NCBI GenBank assembly: GCA_017424665.1
Contig: JAFOYK010000077.1
Coordinates: 1-7,064, forward strand
Length of the DNA stretch: 7,064 nt
Direction: 5' to 3'
From: Oscillospiraceae bacterium
Lineage (GTDB): Bacteria > Bacillota > Clostridia > Oscillospirales > Ruminococcaceae
Shown here: one piece after another, positions 6,664 to 7,064 of the stretch
Layout of the letters: each line of letters starts with the position of its first letter
Numbering within the stretch: the first letter of the stretch is position 1
Made by a program: the position numbers and the translations under genes
The notes under the pieces: generated by a model
Told to the model about the DNA's origin: nothing
What the model saw: the letters and a program-made list of their open reading frames with translations, nothing else
Databases searched by the model: none

Positions 6664-7064
6664 AAATTATCGCATTTATTCTTGCCTTTTTGATGTTGTT
6701 TTCCGGCTGCAATGCCGAAAAACCGGAAGAAACTGTTCTTGATATTGCGGTGAACACCGCAATCGGCCAGAAAAACCTTTTCGGCGTTAAAGAAAACAAA
6801 AAGCTCCTTACCGGAAACGAAGGTTTTTCTGCCGGAACGGCAGTTTGCGACTGGACGGCGATTTTTTATAAAGAATTCGGAATCGAGGACGATTTTGAAG
6901 GTTATCTTGCAGAACTTGAGCAGAAAGTAACCGAAGAATATGCCGCCGACGGCGGACTTGATTCCACCAAGGCAACCGAATGGCACAGAACGATTCTTGT
7001 TGTAACAGCTCTTGGCGGCGACGCAACCTCTTTCGGAACGCACCCGGACGGAACGAAGATAAAC
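6660..7064 (+). CDS. Partial lipoprotein, alpha/alpha-toroid (prenyltransferase/squalene-cyclase-like) family, runs off the window
   Basis: The visible 135 residues have no stop before the window end. A short hydrophobic signal is followed by LFSGC, giving a lipidated Cys17. Phe at -3 is unusual, but the overall lipobox form is good. Residues 64-132 (DWTAIFYKEFG, then GGLDSTKATEWHR at 99-110, then ALGGDATSFGTHPDG) resemble the helical-toroid proteins of Clostridia surfaces, where KAT-x-x-x-R and AL-G-x-D helix ends recur. The same fold forms the N-terminal barrel of transcobalamin. The start is set by the ATGA overlap with the gene 2 stop and by AGGAAGGAAG at 6641-6650. Translation is probably coupled to gene 2. 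The product would sit on the outer face of the membrane and may pair with the DUF4430 protein; this is inferred. The family call rests on one partial repeat and recall, so it is moderate. Confidence 0.75.
   Translation, partial: MKIIAFILAFLMLFSGCNAEKPEETVLDIAVNTAIGQKNLFGVKENKKLLTGNEGFSAGTAVCDWTAIFYKEFGIEDDFEGYLAELEQKVTEEYAADGGLDSTKATEWHRTILVVTALGGDATSFGTHPDGTKIN
6744..6763 (+). repeat. Perfect 9-bp inverted repeat in gene 3
   Basis: ATTGCGGTG (6744-6752) and CACCGCAAT (6755-6763) are exact reverse complements around AA. As RNA it could form an 8-bp stem with a GAAC loop. It lies about 85 bases into gene 3, just after the lipoprotein signal codons. A match of this length can arise by chance in a window of this size, and no known operator was recognised. 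Confidence 0.35.

Noticed and set aside
1..7064. CRISPR array, tRNA, rRNA, insertion sequence or attachment site
   Set aside because: No spaced direct repeats, RNA gene signatures, transposase-like reading frames or flanking repeats were seen; coding sequence covers nearly the whole window.

Overview
The window reads as one left-to-right operon of a low-to-mid GC Gram-positive anaerobe. Strong AGGAGG-type ribosome sites, an intrinsic terminator, a lipoprotein signal and large bacterial-Ig/cadherin-like surface proteins suggest a Clostridia lineage, perhaps an uncultured gut Oscillospirales member. The lineage is inferred from style only; there is no rRNA or housekeeping gene here.

Layout. 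Positions 1-76 hold an intrinsic terminator (17-56) followed within 20 bases by a strong ribosome binding site and the start of gene 1. Gene 1 (77-4894, 1605 aa) is a secreted multidomain protein. In order it has a signal peptide, a DUF4430-like N-terminal module, Ig-like and Big_2 domains, two cadherin-like beta-sandwich domains, a PEGA-like domain, a PQQ-type beta-propeller of about eight repeats, a Big_3-type domain, and about 400 unassigned residues ending in NPNTGAPIF. Gene 2 (4912-6663, 583 aa) starts 17 bases later. It has an N-terminal membrane segment or signal, an acidic spacer, two Ig-like stretches, a clear DUF4430 (transcobalamin-like C-terminal) domain and a duplicated His/Cys tail. 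Gene 3 (6660-end, partial) overlaps gene 2 by an ATGA and begins a lipoprotein that resembles the alpha/alpha-toroid (prenyltransferase / squalene-cyclase-like) surface proteins of Clostridia.

How they may work together. In vertebrate intrinsic factor and transcobalamin, an alpha/alpha barrel and a DUF4430-type domain form one cobalamin-binding protein. Here the equivalents appear to be on adjacent translationally coupled genes, next to a secreted beta-propeller protein. An extracellular ligand-capture complex (corrinoid or another small cofactor) is the most attractive hypothesis; a purely structural or adhesive surface complex is the main alternative. Nothing in the window proves the ligand.

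Other points: an attenuator-like leader, a perfect 12-bp hairpin inside the signal-sequence codons of gene 2, sortase-like motifs at two C-termini that lack the usual membrane tail, and a shift in codon use along gene 1.
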